A stretch of DNA of 64,000 bases, from assembly GCA_016197205.1 (NCBI GenBank), contig JACPWG010000183.1:124001-188000 (forward strand), written 5' to 3'. Shown here in pieces: positions 9,058 to 18,419 of the stretch. Origin of the DNA: Planctomycetota bacterium (GTDB lineage Bacteria > Planctomycetota > MHYJ01 > WSZJ01 > JACPWG01). The notes under the pieces were generated by a model. It did not search any database. It saw only the letters and a program-made list of their open reading frames with translations, and was not told where the DNA came from. A program made the position numbers and the translations under genes. Within the stretch, counting starts at the first letter, position 1; every line of letters starts with the position of its first letter.

Positions 9058-9160
9058 GGCATGGTTCAAATTGCCGCCGATATCGCGCGCGGCCGATCAC
9101 GATGCCTCGCTTCGTGGGCACGGCAGCGCCGTGCCCCTACGGGAAGCAGCCGATCGGAGC
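9058..9160 (+). repeat. R3-like end plus GGGCACGGC hairpin repeat
   Basis: GGCATGGTTCAAA at 9058 matches the terminal sequence of R3 elements. It runs into a second repeat containing a perfect hairpin, GGGCACGGC-AGC-GCCGTGCCC at 9116-9136, followed by CTACGGGAAGCAGCCGATCG. The same hairpin block recurs at 22291-22347 and, diverged and inverted, at 17061-17115. It lies directly after the kinase gene and could terminate its transcription. I see nothing in the remaining sequence up to 9480. Confidence 0.65.
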
Positions 9161-9501
9161 GTGCGACCCGGATTTCAGCCGGGGCTGCGGCCGGACATCT
9201 ACCCCTCGCCCTCGTCACGAAGCCCGTGGCCCGTTACGGTGCCGCTCCCCGGCATGGAAGGCCGACCTTACACCGCACCGAAGCCAAGCTCCCCCCTGCC
9301 CTCCCGCTCGTTCATTCCGATTTTCACGAGCCTCCCTGGAAGCCACGCCGTCAAAGGGCGCGCGCGTCCTGGCGGGAATTCGCAGCCCCTCGCGCGGACC
9401 GAATGGGCACGGGCCTTGCGTTGTTCATCCTCGCTCGATACGGGTCCCCGCTCTGGGTGGGACCGAGCGCCCTGGATGCAACACTGATGGAGGCCCCTTC
9501 C

Positions 9502-10518
9502 ATGCGCTTCCGAGTCCTGGCCCTGGCGGCCTGCGCCGCGATCTTGCTTGCCGGGCTGCCTGCCTCCCACGCCGAGCCGGCGCCGCCCGCGAAGGCCCTC
9601 GACGTCAGCCACTGGACCGGGACCATCACCGCGGCGAAGATCCAGGCGCTCAAGGCCAGCGGGTATCACCACCTCGTTTGCGGCACGCAGGTCCGCGCGA
9701 CCACGCGTCAGCAGCTCGCCGCCGCCGTCGCGGGTGGCATGACGGTCGACGCCTACGTGATGCTGCACTGGACCGGCGACACGGCCGCCCAGGTGCACAC
9801 CGCGCTCAGCACGATCCACGGCTATCCGGTGCAGAGGCTGTGGCTCGACGTCGAGCAGCCCCCCGGCGGTCGCTCCGCCGCGCAGCTCGCCGACAAGATC
9901 CGCAAGGCGATCGACGCGTGCGGGACCTTCCCGAACGGCATCTACTCCGCCGCCTGGTGGTGGCTGCCCAACATGCACAACTCGACGGCCTTCGCGCACA
10001 AGCTGCTCTGGTACGCGCGCTATGACCATGTCGCCAGCCTCGGCACCTGGCCTTCCCAGAAGTTCGGCGGCTGGGCCTCGCCCTTCGGCAAGCAGTACGC
10101 GGATGGCCCGCATCTGCACGGCGTCAACGTGGACTACAACGTCATGCGCGTCGGCGGCTCGGCCGCGGCCCACCCCACCTCGGCGCCGGCCCACGGGTCC
10201 GGCGGCGGCGCACCCGCGCACCCCAGCCACGCGGTCACCATGAGCTGGGGCGCGCTCTCCGGCGCGCACGGGTATCAGGTCGCGGTTGAACGCAAGGTCG
10301 GCGGCACGTGGGTCCCCGTCCACACCTACGCCACGACCGCCACCTCGCTCGTCTTCACGCCTCCGATTGCGAACACCGACTACCGCTGGCGCGTTCGCGG
10401 CGTGAACGGCGCCGGCCCCGGGGCCTTCTCGGGCTGGGCCGTGTTCCACGTCGGCGCCCTCGCCGCGCTGCCCGCGTCCTCCTCCACCCAGGCCGGCCTG
10501 GAGCAGGAACCTGCCTAG
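9502..10518 (+). CDS. Secreted GH25-like muramidase with fibronectin-III-like tail
   Basis: 338 residues. The ATG at 9502 is preferred over the one at 9487 because GGAGG (9489-9493) is correctly spaced for it. A signal peptide (1-24, cut near ASHA) precedes a domain at about 30-215 with the GH25 hallmarks: DVSHWTG with D34, WLDVEQ with D116 and E118, and a closing VNVDYN strand. GH25 enzymes cut the MurNAc-GlcNAc bond of peptidoglycan. After a Ser/Gly/His linker, residues about 245-320 look like a fibronectin type III domain (WGALSGAHGYQV, YRWRVRGVN). The stop codon directly abuts an R4 element. It is one of four predicted peptidoglycan hydrolases in the window. Confidence 0.82.
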   Translation: MRFRVLALAACAAILLAGLPASHAEPAPPAKALDVSHWTGTITAAKIQALKASGYHHLVCGTQVRATTRQQLAAAVAGGMTVDAYVMLHWTGDTAAQVHTALSTIHGYPVQRLWLDVEQPPGGRSAAQLADKIRKAIDACGTFPNGIYSAAWWWLPNMHNSTAFAHKLLWYARYDHVASLGTWPSQKFGGWASPFGKQYADGPHLHGVNVDYNVMRVGGSAAAHPTSAPAHGSGGGAPAHPSHAVTMSWGALSGAHGYQVAVERKVGGTWVPVHTYATTATSLVFTPPIANTDYRWRVRGVNGAGPGAFSGWAVFHVGALAALPASSSTQAGLEQEPA

Positions 10519-10684
10519 GGACCCGTTGACGGAGTCAAGACACGATGCCTGGGGGCGCGGGCCTCTCTCCTTCGCTCGCCGGCCGCGAGCTACGGAGCGC
10601 AGGCCAGCCCGCGCGAACTGGAGCACGGCTTTCACTGTGCCGTAGCTGCGGGGACGAATCGGTTGGAGGTTCGTCAACGGACCG
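10519..10684 (+). repeat. R4 palindromic element, copy b
   Basis: It starts GGACCCGTTGACGG right after the GH25 stop codon and ends GTTCGTCAACGGACC. These ends resemble the perfect arms of the copy after purE. The interior again begins CACGATGCCTGGGGGCGCGGGCC but has a different filler. It is a terminator-like palindrome at a gene end. Confidence 0.6.
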
Positions 10685-10724
10685 GCGGCGACAACCCTGT
10701 TCCGTGCATTCTGGCGCTGATCCC

Positions 10725-11891
10725 ATGCTGAAAAACCTCGCCCTCGCCGTCCTCGCCGCCTACGCGGTTGGCGCCACCCTGCTCCTCGCTCGACCTGCGG
10801 AACGCTCGCCGGTCGCGCCTCGCCTCGGCGAAGACGCGCCGGCCGCGTCCGCCCCCGTAAGCACCCCAGCGCATGCGACGTCCACGCGCGCGAATCCGCC
10901 GCGCGTGGTCCAATCCCTGCCGACCGCTGCGTTGGCGAAGGGACAGGTTCGTCACCCTCACGCGGGAGCGCGCCCCCCGTCGTTCGCCGACGCGGGGCTC
11001 CTCGACGCGTCTTCGGACGCCGCGACGGCCGGCCTTTTCCCCCTCGGCGCCTATGACCCCGCCAAGTTGCGCCAGGCCCTGGACAGCCTCGCCCGCACCG
11101 ACTTGTCCGGCGATGCCCGCGCCGAAGTGGAGGCGTGGCTGGGCGCAGTCGTCGAAGCGAATCGCGACGCCGCGGCCATGGTCCTCGCCCGGCTCCGCTC
11201 GGAGGCCGAGCCGGACCTGCTCTGGACGCTCGCCGCCGCGCTCGGTCGTTCGCTCGACGAGGGGATCGCGGCGGAGCTGGTCCGCATGGCGCAGGCCGAG
11301 CCCGACGCTTCCCGCCGCCGCGCGGCGCTCGGCAGCCTCTCGGGGAGGAGTGATCAGAAGCAGGCGGTTGAGGCCCTGCTCGCCGCCGCGCGCGGCGATG
11401 CCGATCCCGCCTGTCGCGCCGCCGGGGCCGCGGGGCTGAACCTCCCTCTCACCTTTTCGACGTGTCGCGGCGAGGACCGGATCGAGTTGCTTGCGCGGGC
11501 GCGCGGCGCCCTTCGGGACATCATCACGAAGGAGTCCGAGCTCGACCTCCGCACGTGCGCGATCAACGCCCTCGGTTCCGCATGCAGCACGGCGGAGGAC
11601 GTGGACCTCCTCTTGCAGGTCGTGCGCACCGGGTCGAGCGCCGACCTCCGGGCGGTCGCGGTCGCGGCCGTCGCGCGGACCGGCCGGAAGGACGCCGCCA
11701 TCGTCCAGCCGCTCGTCGCGATCGCCGACGACGCTTCCCAGGACGTGGGGCTCCGGATGGCCGCCGCCGGCGCGCTCGAGGAAATGATGGTGCTCGACCC
11801 GGCCGTGGACGCCGTCGTCCGCCGCGTCAACGCCGAATTCGAACAGGCCTCCGCACCCGGCGCGCACGCCGGCGCCGAACGGCCCTTCTGA
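10725..11891 (+). CDS. Membrane-anchored HEAT-repeat protein
   Basis: 388 residues from the ATG at 10725 (MLKNLALAVL). One N-terminal TM segment or uncleaved signal (about 3-22) is followed by a Pro/Ala-rich stretch to about 80. Helical HEAT-like repeats with alternating Ala/Leu and Asp/Pro turns run to the end (for example ALGRSLDEGIAAELVRMAQ and RAVAVAAVARTGRKDA). Such solenoids bind proteins; the partner is unknown. It resembles the next gene in layout and length, and the two are probably diverged paralogues. No catalytic motif is visible. Confidence 0.75.
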   Translation: MLKNLALAVLAAYAVGATLLLARPAERSPVAPRLGEDAPAASAPVSTPAHATSTRANPPRVVQSLPTAALAKGQVRHPHAGARPPSFADAGLLDASSDAATAGLFPLGAYDPAKLRQALDSLARTDLSGDARAEVEAWLGAVVEANRDAAAMVLARLRSEAEPDLLWTLAAALGRSLDEGIAAELVRMAQAEPDASRRRAALGSLSGRSDQKQAVEALLAAARGDADPACRAAGAAGLNLPLTFSTCRGEDRIELLARARGALRDIITKESELDLRTCAINALGSACSTAEDVDLLLQVVRTGSSADLRAVAVAAVARTGRKDAAIVQPLVAIADDASQDVGLRMAAAGALEEMMVLDPAVDAVVRRVNAEFEQASAPGAHAGAERPF

Positions 11892-11969
11892 GCGGCCACT
11901 CGCTTCGAAAAAAAGATATCACGCCCGCCGACCTGCCGTCCTCTGACCGACCGCGGTCACAGCCCCAAG

Positions 11970-12112
11970 CGCCCGCGCAAGAATAACTGCGCAGATTCGG
12001 ACCTCGAGGCTCCTGGGGGCGCGGCCCTCTGGGCCGCGCTGCGCGGGCCGGAGGTCCGCGCCCCCAGGCATCGGTCGATCCACGAAAATGTAAAGTAATT
12101 CTTGCGCGTGCG
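11970..12112 (-). mobile_element. R2 MITE-like element, copy B (143 bp, inverted)
   Basis: Same length and ends as copy A but in the opposite orientation, flanked by CCAAG at 11965-11969 and 12113-12117. That is the complement of copy A's CTTGG, which points either to a preferred target or to conserved outer bases. The following stretch from 12118 to 12554 has no convincing gene; its open frames lack start signals and family resemblance. Confidence 0.85.
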
Positions 12113-12554
12113 CCAAGCCGTCGACGCCGCCGTTCGTGGTTCCGCCTGCAGGCGGGGCGGCGGCCGCATGGCTTTGGATCTCGGGCCGCTCCCAGGCGGC
12201 CCCCAAGGCCGCCAACACGCCCCCACATGAGCACCCACCCGGACCACCTCCCGTGCCGATCCTCCAGCTCGATTCGCGTTCACCCACCGCCCAGCCCCTG
12301 TCCGGTGGGCGCTTCGTGCACGGCCCCGTGTAAACCCGCCCTTCCAGCAGCTCGTTCCGAACGGGCCTGCGCCCACCGAAACGTCCTTCCCGCCGCCGCC
12401 CCGGGCGAGCGAGGCACGAGGCCGTCCCTCGTTAACCTCTTGTCAATTCTAATGCTGCGGCGTTCTCTGCAAACGCGTCGCGCGCGGCCTGTGCATTGCT
12501 CTCTCCACTTCCGAACGCTCGGCGCCGTCCCGCCCACGATCAGGAACCTCGAAC

Positions 12555-13715
12555 ATGCGCTCGTCTCGCTGGTCCGCGGCCGCCCTCCCTTTCGTGCTGC
12601 TCGTCGGTGTGGCGGGCCTGGTCGGGCTCCTGCGCGGCGACGCCTCGGGGACCAACTCCCAAGCCGGCCAAGCGGCGAGTCCACGGCATCGGTCCGCCGC
12701 GGTGGTCGTCGCGCCCCCTGCCGGAAGGCCCGCCTCGGACGCCTCCGCGCCGGCCGTTTACGTTCGCGCCCCCAAAGCCGCGGATGGCGCAGCTCACTCC
12801 CGACCCGCCTCCGGCGAAGTCTCCACGCGCGAATTCGCCGCGCCGCTCGGCGGAGAAGCGGACATGCCGACCCGGGCCGCGGACTTCGTGGAACTGCTCG
12901 CCTCCCTCGCGCACCAGCCGGAGGCCGGACACGATTGCGAAAATCCTCTCGACGCGGTGCTCGGCGATTTCGTCTCCCTCCTCGCGGCCAACCCTGACGA
13001 ACGGCGCGCGGCCCTGGCGCAATTCGAACGCGAGTCGAGGCCGGAGGTGCTGGAACTGCTCTCCCTCGCGCTCGGTCAGGTCGGCAAGGAAGACGTGCGC
13101 GGGGCGCTGTGCCGGATCGCGGAGACCGACGCGGACATTGAGCGTCGCGGGCAGGCGCTCTCGGCGCTCGGCTTTTACGATGCCCCGGAAGCGATGCCGG
13201 TCGCGCTGCAGGTCCTGCGCACGCAGTCGGACCCGCGACTCCTGTCGAAGGCGGTGGAGGCCCTCCCGGACGTCCCGCCCGCTACGCTCGGCGCCGAGCG
13301 GCGTGCGGAGGTCGTGGGGCAGCTCGCCGCACTGGCCGGTTCCGCGTCTCCCGAGGTGCGGATCCGCGCGTACCGCGCGCTTGCCGACTGGGGGGACGAG
13401 GGGCGGACGCCGACGTTGCTCGCCGGCCTGCGCGACGCCGACATGACCGTCCGTGCCACGGCGGCCTACGCCCTGGCCCTGCGTTCGGAGTCGAGCCGCC
13501 CCGCGCGAGCGGCCCTGGTCGCCCTCCTCCAGGATCCGCGGGAGGACCCGGAGGTGCGGGGGACGGCCGCGGACGCCTTGCGCCAGTGGGTGCCCGACGC
13601 GCCCGAGGTGAAGTCGGCCGTGCGGGCCTTTTACGAGGCGGAAGCGACCCTCTCCGCGGCGCACTCCGCCGCGGCTTCGGAACCGGCGGCCGGTACTGGG
13701 CCGGACGCACGCTAG
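12555..13715 (+). CDS. Membrane-anchored HEAT-repeat protein, second copy
   Basis: 386 residues. A TM/signal segment (about 8-26, ALPFVLLVGVAGLVGLL) precedes a low-complexity linker and, from about 110 on, HEAT-like repeats (EVRIRAYRALADWGDEGRTP, DADMTVRATAAYALALRS). Layout and size match the preceding gene, though the sequences have diverged strongly. It ends 41 bp before an SH3b-murein endopeptidase gene, so the two may be co-transcribed. No enzymatic signature; role presumably scaffolding at the membrane. Confidence 0.75.
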   Translation: MRSSRWSAAALPFVLLVGVAGLVGLLRGDASGTNSQAGQAASPRHRSAAVVVAPPAGRPASDASAPAVYVRAPKAADGAAHSRPASGEVSTREFAAPLGGEADMPTRAADFVELLASLAHQPEAGHDCENPLDAVLGDFVSLLAANPDERRAALAQFERESRPEVLELLSLALGQVGKEDVRGALCRIAETDADIERRGQALSALGFYDAPEAMPVALQVLRTQSDPRLLSKAVEALPDVPPATLGAERRAEVVGQLAALAGSASPEVRIRAYRALADWGDEGRTPTLLAGLRDADMTVRATAAYALALRSESSRPARAALVALLQDPREDPEVRGTAADALRQWVPDAPEVKSAVRAFYEAEATLSAAHSAAASEPAAGTGPDAR

Positions 13716-13756
13716 TTTTTCTGGATGCACCCTGTGATGGGGGAAAGGAGCTTGCC

Positions 13757-14485
13757 ATGTTCAGGAAATGCATGCGCCTGGCCGCGGCGGCCCTGCTGGT
13801 CGCCGGTCTGGGGATCGCCTCCGTGCAGGGGCACACCGTGACTGCGAGCGGACTGAACGTCCGCAGCGGACCGGGCCTCAACTTTCATGTGATCACGACC
13901 CTGGCCCACGGCACGCACGTGAACACCACGGGCCAGTCGGGCTCCTGGACGAAGATCGACAGCCCGGTGAACGGCTGGGTGTACTCGGCGTACCTCTCGA
14001 GTGGTAGCGGCGGCGGGGGCGGCGGCGGGGGTTCGTCGGGCGGGACCTCGGGTGCGGGCTTCATCAACCTGCCCGCGAGCGGTTACGGGTGGTACTCGTA
14101 CGTCGCTGCGTACCGTCGCTGGGGCACGCCCCGCATGGTGCACGGCCTCGAGACCCTGGGGCGGCGCTGGAAAAACGGCTACCCTGGCCCCAGCGGCCAT
14201 CACCTGCGCTATGGCGACATCAGTCTGCAGAACGGCGGTCCGTTCTCCCCGCACGTCTCCCACCGACTGGGCGTGGACGTGGACATGAGCCCCATTACGA
14301 CGAGCGGCAACGGCGGGCCCACCTCCGTGGGCGCCTCCAGCTACAGCCTGCACTACAACGTGAAGTTCGCCCAGCTCCAGCGCTCGGTCTTCAACGTCCG
14401 CCTGATGCTCCACAACAACAGCCACGTCCCCGGCACGACCTACTGGCCGGGCCACGCCGACCACTTTCACCTGCGGATCTGGTAA
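13757..14485 (+). CDS. SH3b domain plus M74 (MepA-like) murein endopeptidase
   Basis: 242 residues; AAAGGAG lies 6 bp before the chosen ATG. Order: signal peptide (1-25), bacterial SH3 domain (26-82, SGLNVRSGPG at 31-40), a glycine-rich linker (83-100), then the peptidase domain. The M74 pattern is clear: H166-x2-H169-x4-D174-x-D176 in SPHVSHRLGVDVD, and H233, H236 and H238 in PGHADHFHLR at the C-terminus. MepA enzymes cut the D-Ala-mesoDAP cross-bridge of peptidoglycan. The SH3b part should target it to the wall. Converges on the next gene. Confidence 0.85.
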   Translation: MFRKCMRLAAAALLVAGLGIASVQGHTVTASGLNVRSGPGLNFHVITTLAHGTHVNTTGQSGSWTKIDSPVNGWVYSAYLSSGSGGGGGGGGSSGGTSGAGFINLPASGYGWYSYVAAYRRWGTPRMVHGLETLGRRWKNGYPGPSGHHLRYGDISLQNGGPFSPHVSHRLGVDVDMSPITTSGNGGPTSVGASSYSLHYNVKFAQLQRSVFNVRLMLHNNSHVPGTTYWPGHADHFHLRIW

Positions 14486-14509
14486 CCGAGCGGGCGCGGG
14501 TCCGCGCAG

Positions 14510-15940
14510 TCATTTCTGCGCGGGCCCCGGCGCCGCCTCGGGGAAGGGCGGCGGCACGAGCCCCGGGTGGGTGTACCCGAGCTGGAACAAAAAAAAGAAC
14601 GCCTTGCCCAGCGTCTGCAGCGCGTGGGCATCCAGCTTCCGCCGGCCGAACTTCTCGATCTTTTCCAGCTCGCCGAAGAGGAACCCGATCGTCGTGCGCT
14701 CGGCCTCCGTGAGGCTTGTGGAGCGGAGCAGCCCGCGAAAAATGACGGAGGCCGCGAGGGCGCTCTCCGCCGTGATCGGCGGGACGCCCGTATACGCGAA
14801 GCGCCGGTTCGTGTTTCCCGCGTAGGCGAGCGCCCGTGCCGCGTACCGGGTCGAGTCGAGGAGGATGCGGTAGTCGATCGTGTCCGGGGTGTCGCCGACC
14901 GTGTGGTAGAAGGTCATGCCCGGGTTCGTGAACCAGGCGGCGGGGATGGGGGGCTTTAACTCGTAGAAGCAGTCGTGGTCGCTGTGGAAGCGCGGGATCA
15001 GACTGCGGTGGACGAAGACCACGTCGTGTTCGGCGAAGCCAACGGTCTCGCGGAAGAAGTCGAGCGCCTGGGGGCTGCGTTCGAGGCCGGCGAGGACGAT
15101 GGGGCCGTAGTCGGGCACGATGCGGCGGCCGAGGGGATCGGCCGAGATCGCGAGCACGATCCTGTCGAGGGGAAGCGTGGGCGCGGCGAGCCAGGCGCGG
15201 GCGCCGGAGAGGCCGTTTTCCTCGTCGTCGGTGATCAGGAAGAGCAGGGACCGGCGCGGTGCGGCCCCGGGCGCCTTCAGCGCGCGAGCGACCTCGAGCG
15301 CCACGGCGACGCCGGAGGCGTCATCGAACGCGCCGGCGAAGGCGACCCCCTTCTTGTCGACGCCGAGGTGGTCGTAGTGGGCGAGGAGCACGAGCACTTC
15401 GCTCGACAGGTCGGGATCGCTTCCGCGCAGCAGTCCGATGACGTCGTAGCCGGTGTCGTTCACGTGCGGGCCGATCGAGCCGTCGGCGTTCCGTTGCAAG
15501 CGGCCGGCATTCGGGTGGCTCGGGTACGGGAAGAGGAAATCGCCGTCCTTGCCGAGCGGCTCGAGGCCGATCTGCGCCATTTGCGCCCGGATCCAATCGC
15601 GGGCCTGTCGGTGGCCGGGGGAGCCGGAAGGGCGGCCGCCGCGCTCGGGTGCGGCGAGGAAGTCGATCGCCTCCTTGAGGCGATGCGGGGAAACGGTCAG
15701 GACCGCGGCCTCCTGCGGGGGTGTGAGCGTAGGGGCGAGCGGTGGCGCCCCGGCCGGTTCGGCGGCCGCCGGTGCGGTCGGGGCCTCGGGCGCCGCGGCA
15801 GCGGGTGGATCGGCCGCGGGGGGAGCGGCGGCCGGATCGTCGGCGCGCGCTGCGGCAGCGCACCCGAGCAGGGCCGCGGCGAGGATGCAGAGCGGGGGTC
15901 GCGCGCCTCCGGCGCGGCGGGTCGGGTTGATGGGAAGCAT
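14510..15940 (-). CDS. Secreted M28-family zinc aminopeptidase
   Basis: 476 residues. The N-terminus (ILAAALLGC, Cys27) suggests a lipoprotein or signal peptide, followed by an Ala/Pro-rich stretch to about 75. The catalytic domain carries the co-catalytic zinc set of M28: H and D in LLAHYDHLG, D in AGAFDDASG, the EE pair in TDDEENG, D in ISADPLG and the late His in FYHTVGDTPDT. It should remove N-terminal residues from peptides outside the cytoplasm. A T8 run in the sense strand (14589-14596) encodes Phe-Phe. Followed upstream by another secreted-protein gene. Confidence 0.85.
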   Translation of the reverse strand: MLPINPTRRAGGARPPLCILAAALLGCAAAARADDPAAAPPAADPPAAAAPEAPTAPAAAEPAGAPPLAPTLTPPQEAAVLTVSPHRLKEAIDFLAAPERGGRPSGSPGHRQARDWIRAQMAQIGLEPLGKDGDFLFPYPSHPNAGRLQRNADGSIGPHVNDTGYDVIGLLRGSDPDLSSEVLVLLAHYDHLGVDKKGVAFAGAFDDASGVAVALEVARALKAPGAAPRRSLLFLITDDEENGLSGARAWLAAPTLPLDRIVLAISADPLGRRIVPDYGPIVLAGLERSPQALDFFRETVGFAEHDVVFVHRSLIPRFHSDHDCFYELKPPIPAAWFTNPGMTFYHTVGDTPDTIDYRILLDSTRYAARALAYAGNTNRRFAYTGVPPITAESALAASVIFRGLLRSTSLTEAERTTIGFLFGELEKIEKFGRRKLDAHALQTLGKAFFFLFQLGYTHPGLVPPPFPEAAPGPAQK

Positions 15941-15995
15941 GGCGGTCAGCGGGCCCTCCGAGTGCCGGGTGGACGGGGCTCAGAAACGATTCCTG

Positions 15996-16694
15996 CTACT
16001 CGTCGTCGTCATCGTCGTCATCACTGTCCTCCCCCTTGGGGTGCTTGCCGCCGTCCCCGGGCTTCTTGCCGGGTTCGCCGTCGGGCGCATGCGCCTTGGG
16101 CGGCTCTTTCTCGAATTTGCGCAGCAGGAGCTCCTTCTCGACCCGCGCGGGCCCTGCCACGACGCGGCTCACGGCCTTTACCGCGCCGACGCCCGGCGCG
16201 TACCAGACGCTCCGCTCCGTCTTCGTCATTGCGACGCTCACCTGCGCGGTCACCTTGACCGCTTTGAACTTCCCGGCGGGCGTTTCGACCTCCTCCTCGT
16301 CGCCGACGACCGTCTCGACCGCGATGTCCGCTCCGCCCACCTTGACCTTCACGCTTTTGTTTTTCGTCTTCAAGTCGGCCGGCAACAGCCACAGCTCCTC
16401 GCCCGAGGTGCGCGAGACCTCGATCGAGTTGGGGCTCGATCTGACCCAGAGCTTGAGGTCCCGCACGCGTCCCTTGCGCTCCAGGACCTCGGTCAGGACG
16501 AGCACCGTGCTCTCTCCCTCTTTTCCATTGCACGTCCAGGTGGCGGTCCCCTTCTGCGCGACCCTGACCCCCATCGTATCGACGGTCGACGTCACGTCGT
16601 AGGTCCAGGTGGCGCCGTCCTTGAACGGCACGAGGTCGTCTTCGGCGGAGACGATCCCGGCCGTGAGCAGGAGCAGGGCGAGTACGCGCTTCAT
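15996..16694 (-). CDS. Secreted protein with acidic C-terminal tail, function unknown
   Basis: 232 residues from the ATG at 16694, chosen because GGAGAG precedes it and MKRVLALLLLTAGIVSA is a clear signal peptide; sequence upstream is repeat-derived. The mature part is beta-rich with TPAGKFKAVKVTAQ and VWYAPGVGAVKAVSR, which resemble secreted proteins of the type scored as DUF3108-like in other bacteria, but I cannot assign it. The tail is a Lys/Pro/Gly segment followed by SDDDDDDDE, possibly metal binding. Confidence 0.7.
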   Translation of the reverse strand: MKRVLALLLLTAGIVSAEDDLVPFKDGATWTYDVTSTVDTMGVRVAQKGTATWTCNGKEGESTVLVLTEVLERKGRVRDLKLWVRSSPNSIEVSRTSGEELWLLPADLKTKNKSVKVKVGGADIAVETVVGDEEEVETPAGKFKAVKVTAQVSVAMTKTERSVWYAPGVGAVKAVSRVVAGPARVEKELLLRKFEKEPPKAHAPDGEPGKKPGDGGKHPKGEDSDDDDDDDE

Positions 16695-16914
16695 GTCGGC
16701 TCTCCAAAAAAAAGTGCCGGGCCGGCGCGGAGGGACATGCTGGAGCGAATACTGCGAGTTCGGCACCAGGCTCCCCGTCCCCATCCGTCCCGGAGCGAAC
16801 CCGGCGGGAGTGCGTGGTGGGCACGGGGGCATTCTACCAGGGAAGCGGGTCCTGCGAACACCCGTTTTTCAGCATGCTTCCAATCCGGTTTGTACGGGTC
16901 GATCGGCTGCTTTG

Positions 16915-17057
16915 CGCCCGCGCAAAAATAACTGCGCAGCTTCGGACCTCGAGGCTCCTGGGGGCGCGGCCCTCTGGGCCGCGCTGCGCGGGCCGGAGGC
17001 CTGCGCCCCCAGGCATCGGTCGATCCACGAAAATGTAGAGTAATTCTTGCGCGGGCG
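16915..17057 (-). mobile_element. R2 MITE-like element, copy C (143 bp, inverted)
   Basis: Third 143-bp copy. Its ends are the best preserved (CGCCCGCGCAAAAATAACT left, AGTAATTCTTGCGCGGGCG right). Flanks are CTTTG and CCTTC, so the 5-bp repeat is degraded or absent. A diverged copy of the GGGCACGGC hairpin repeat follows at 17061-17115. Confidence 0.85.
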
Positions 17058-17187
17058 CCTTCCATCGGGGCACGGCGCTGCCGTGCCCTCGAAGCGAAGC
17101 AGCGTGCCCGGCCGTGCACGAAGTCGGCGGCAATTTCAGCCCGGCCGTTTTTTGAGCGGAAAGCCTACGCCGGAGGTCCGCGCCGGT

Positions 17188-17388
17188 CTACAAGCAGAAC
17201 CACGGGAGCGCCGTCACGCGCTTTTCCAGGGCCAGCGGCGCCGGTGTCCGGCAAATGACGAAGCCGTGCGGCGCCGCCCTGGGGTGTTCGTCCAGAAAGG
17301 TCAGCAAGTGCCGGGCGTCCGCGCGGCTGGGATGGTCCGTCCACTTTACCTCGATCGGCGTGTATCGGCCGTCCTGTTCGATCTTGGG
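17188..17388 (-). pseudogene. C-terminal remnant of a DUF4143 AAA-type ATPase
   Basis: The reading frame contains KIEQDGRYTPIEVKWTDHP, ADARHLLTFLDEHP and a TALPW end, which I recognise as the C-terminal PD-(D/E)xK-like part of AAA/DUF4143 ATPases (EVKW motif). Everything N-terminal is missing. The frame runs directly into a CACGGAGACACGGAGG repeat at 17420-17455, which probably marks the break. Confidence 0.65.
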
Positions 17389-17419
17389 GGTGCGTCTCGG
17401 AGTCAAGTGATTGTAACCG

Positions 17420-17760
17420 CTCACCACGGAGACACGGAGGCACGGAGACTTCACGGAGGACTTTCTTTCAGCGACCCGAACAGAGTCTAAACGCGACCGA
17501 GGGCGGCAAGTGGCTGGATCATGGCTCCGCGTCCCAACTAGCCGCGGGCGAAATTTGAAATTTGACCTTTTGCAATTTGAAATTCGGACCGGCCGTGTGG
17601 GTCGAATGCGGGACTGTTACACAGAGACGCGGAGACGCAGAGGCCGGGCGGCGAGTCCACCCTCCGCTACCGGCGATCATCGCTGGCAACGCACGAGGAG
17701 ATTGACTTTAGCTTCATTTCGGCTTGTTGCTTTCTTTACGTTCCACGTCTCTCCGTGCAT
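17420..17760 (+). repeat. R5 dispersed repeat, copy 1, with CACGGAGG blocks
   Basis: A CACGGAGACACGGAGGCACG block (17420-17455) is followed by about 230 bp (17506-17737) that recurs inverted at 21968-22190. Shared blocks include AAATTTGAAATTTGACC, GACCGGCCGTGTGGGTCGAATG and GGCTTGTTGCTTTC. CACGGAGG-type blocks are widespread intergenic repeats in environmental bacterial genomes. No gene. From 17760 to 18150 I see only a CCCTTCGGCCCGGCTCAGGG repeat near 17955. Confidence 0.7.
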
Positions 17761-18154
17761 CCTCCGTGACCCCGTGGTGAAGGTGCTGTCGCATACCGAG
17801 GAACGGTAACGAAGAACCGACGGAAGCGACATTGAAGCCCCACCAGTGTCCCGCCTACGCTCATTCTGCTAGTTCGCCGGGCGCTCCGTGGAGGTCGGCT
17901 GGCTCCCGTCAGGTAGAGCTTTCAGGGAACCCGTTCGATGCGCTTGTCATCCCTTCGGCCCGGCTCAGGGCAGGCTCTGAGCGAACGCTCGTGGCGCCGA
18001 CCGCGAACGGGCGCGGGGGATGACCAGCTCCGAGTCCCCCTCCCCGTCCAGGTCCCATGCCGACGCCCAGGGGAAGCCCCCATGAGAGCGCCATCGCCGC
18101 CCAGAGACGGACTTCCAGGGCGGAGTCCGCCGAGGGGGGTATGTCCGGAATTCT

Positions 18155-18307
18155 GGCCTGGTTTAAACCGGGGTAACAGCATTCGCCCGCTCGCGGGCAG
18201 CAAAACGGGGACATGACCTGAATGCAGGAAAGGGCTTACGAGTCTCCAGAGACCCTCCTGGAATTCAGGATCGTGTCCCCCATTCTGCGGCCGATTTGAA
18301 CCATGCC
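18155..18307 (+). mobile_element. R3 MITE-like element, copy c (153 bp)
   Basis: 153 bp, the same length as the copy at 30898. The outer ends are GGCCTGGTTTAAACC and GATTTGAACCATGCC. An inner inverted repeat (GGGGACATGACCTGAATGCA against TTCAGGATCGTGTCCCC) gives a long hairpin. Flanking direct repeat is not exact here. Confidence 0.8.
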
Positions 18308-18419
18308 GAGTTCTCCCTTGTTTCCGGGGACACGGCCCGATAGACTTCGGATCGATCGTGCTATCCCCCTCCCCACCTGTGATGAGTTCCCCCGCGTGTC
18401 ACTGCGCGCGCCGCGCCGG

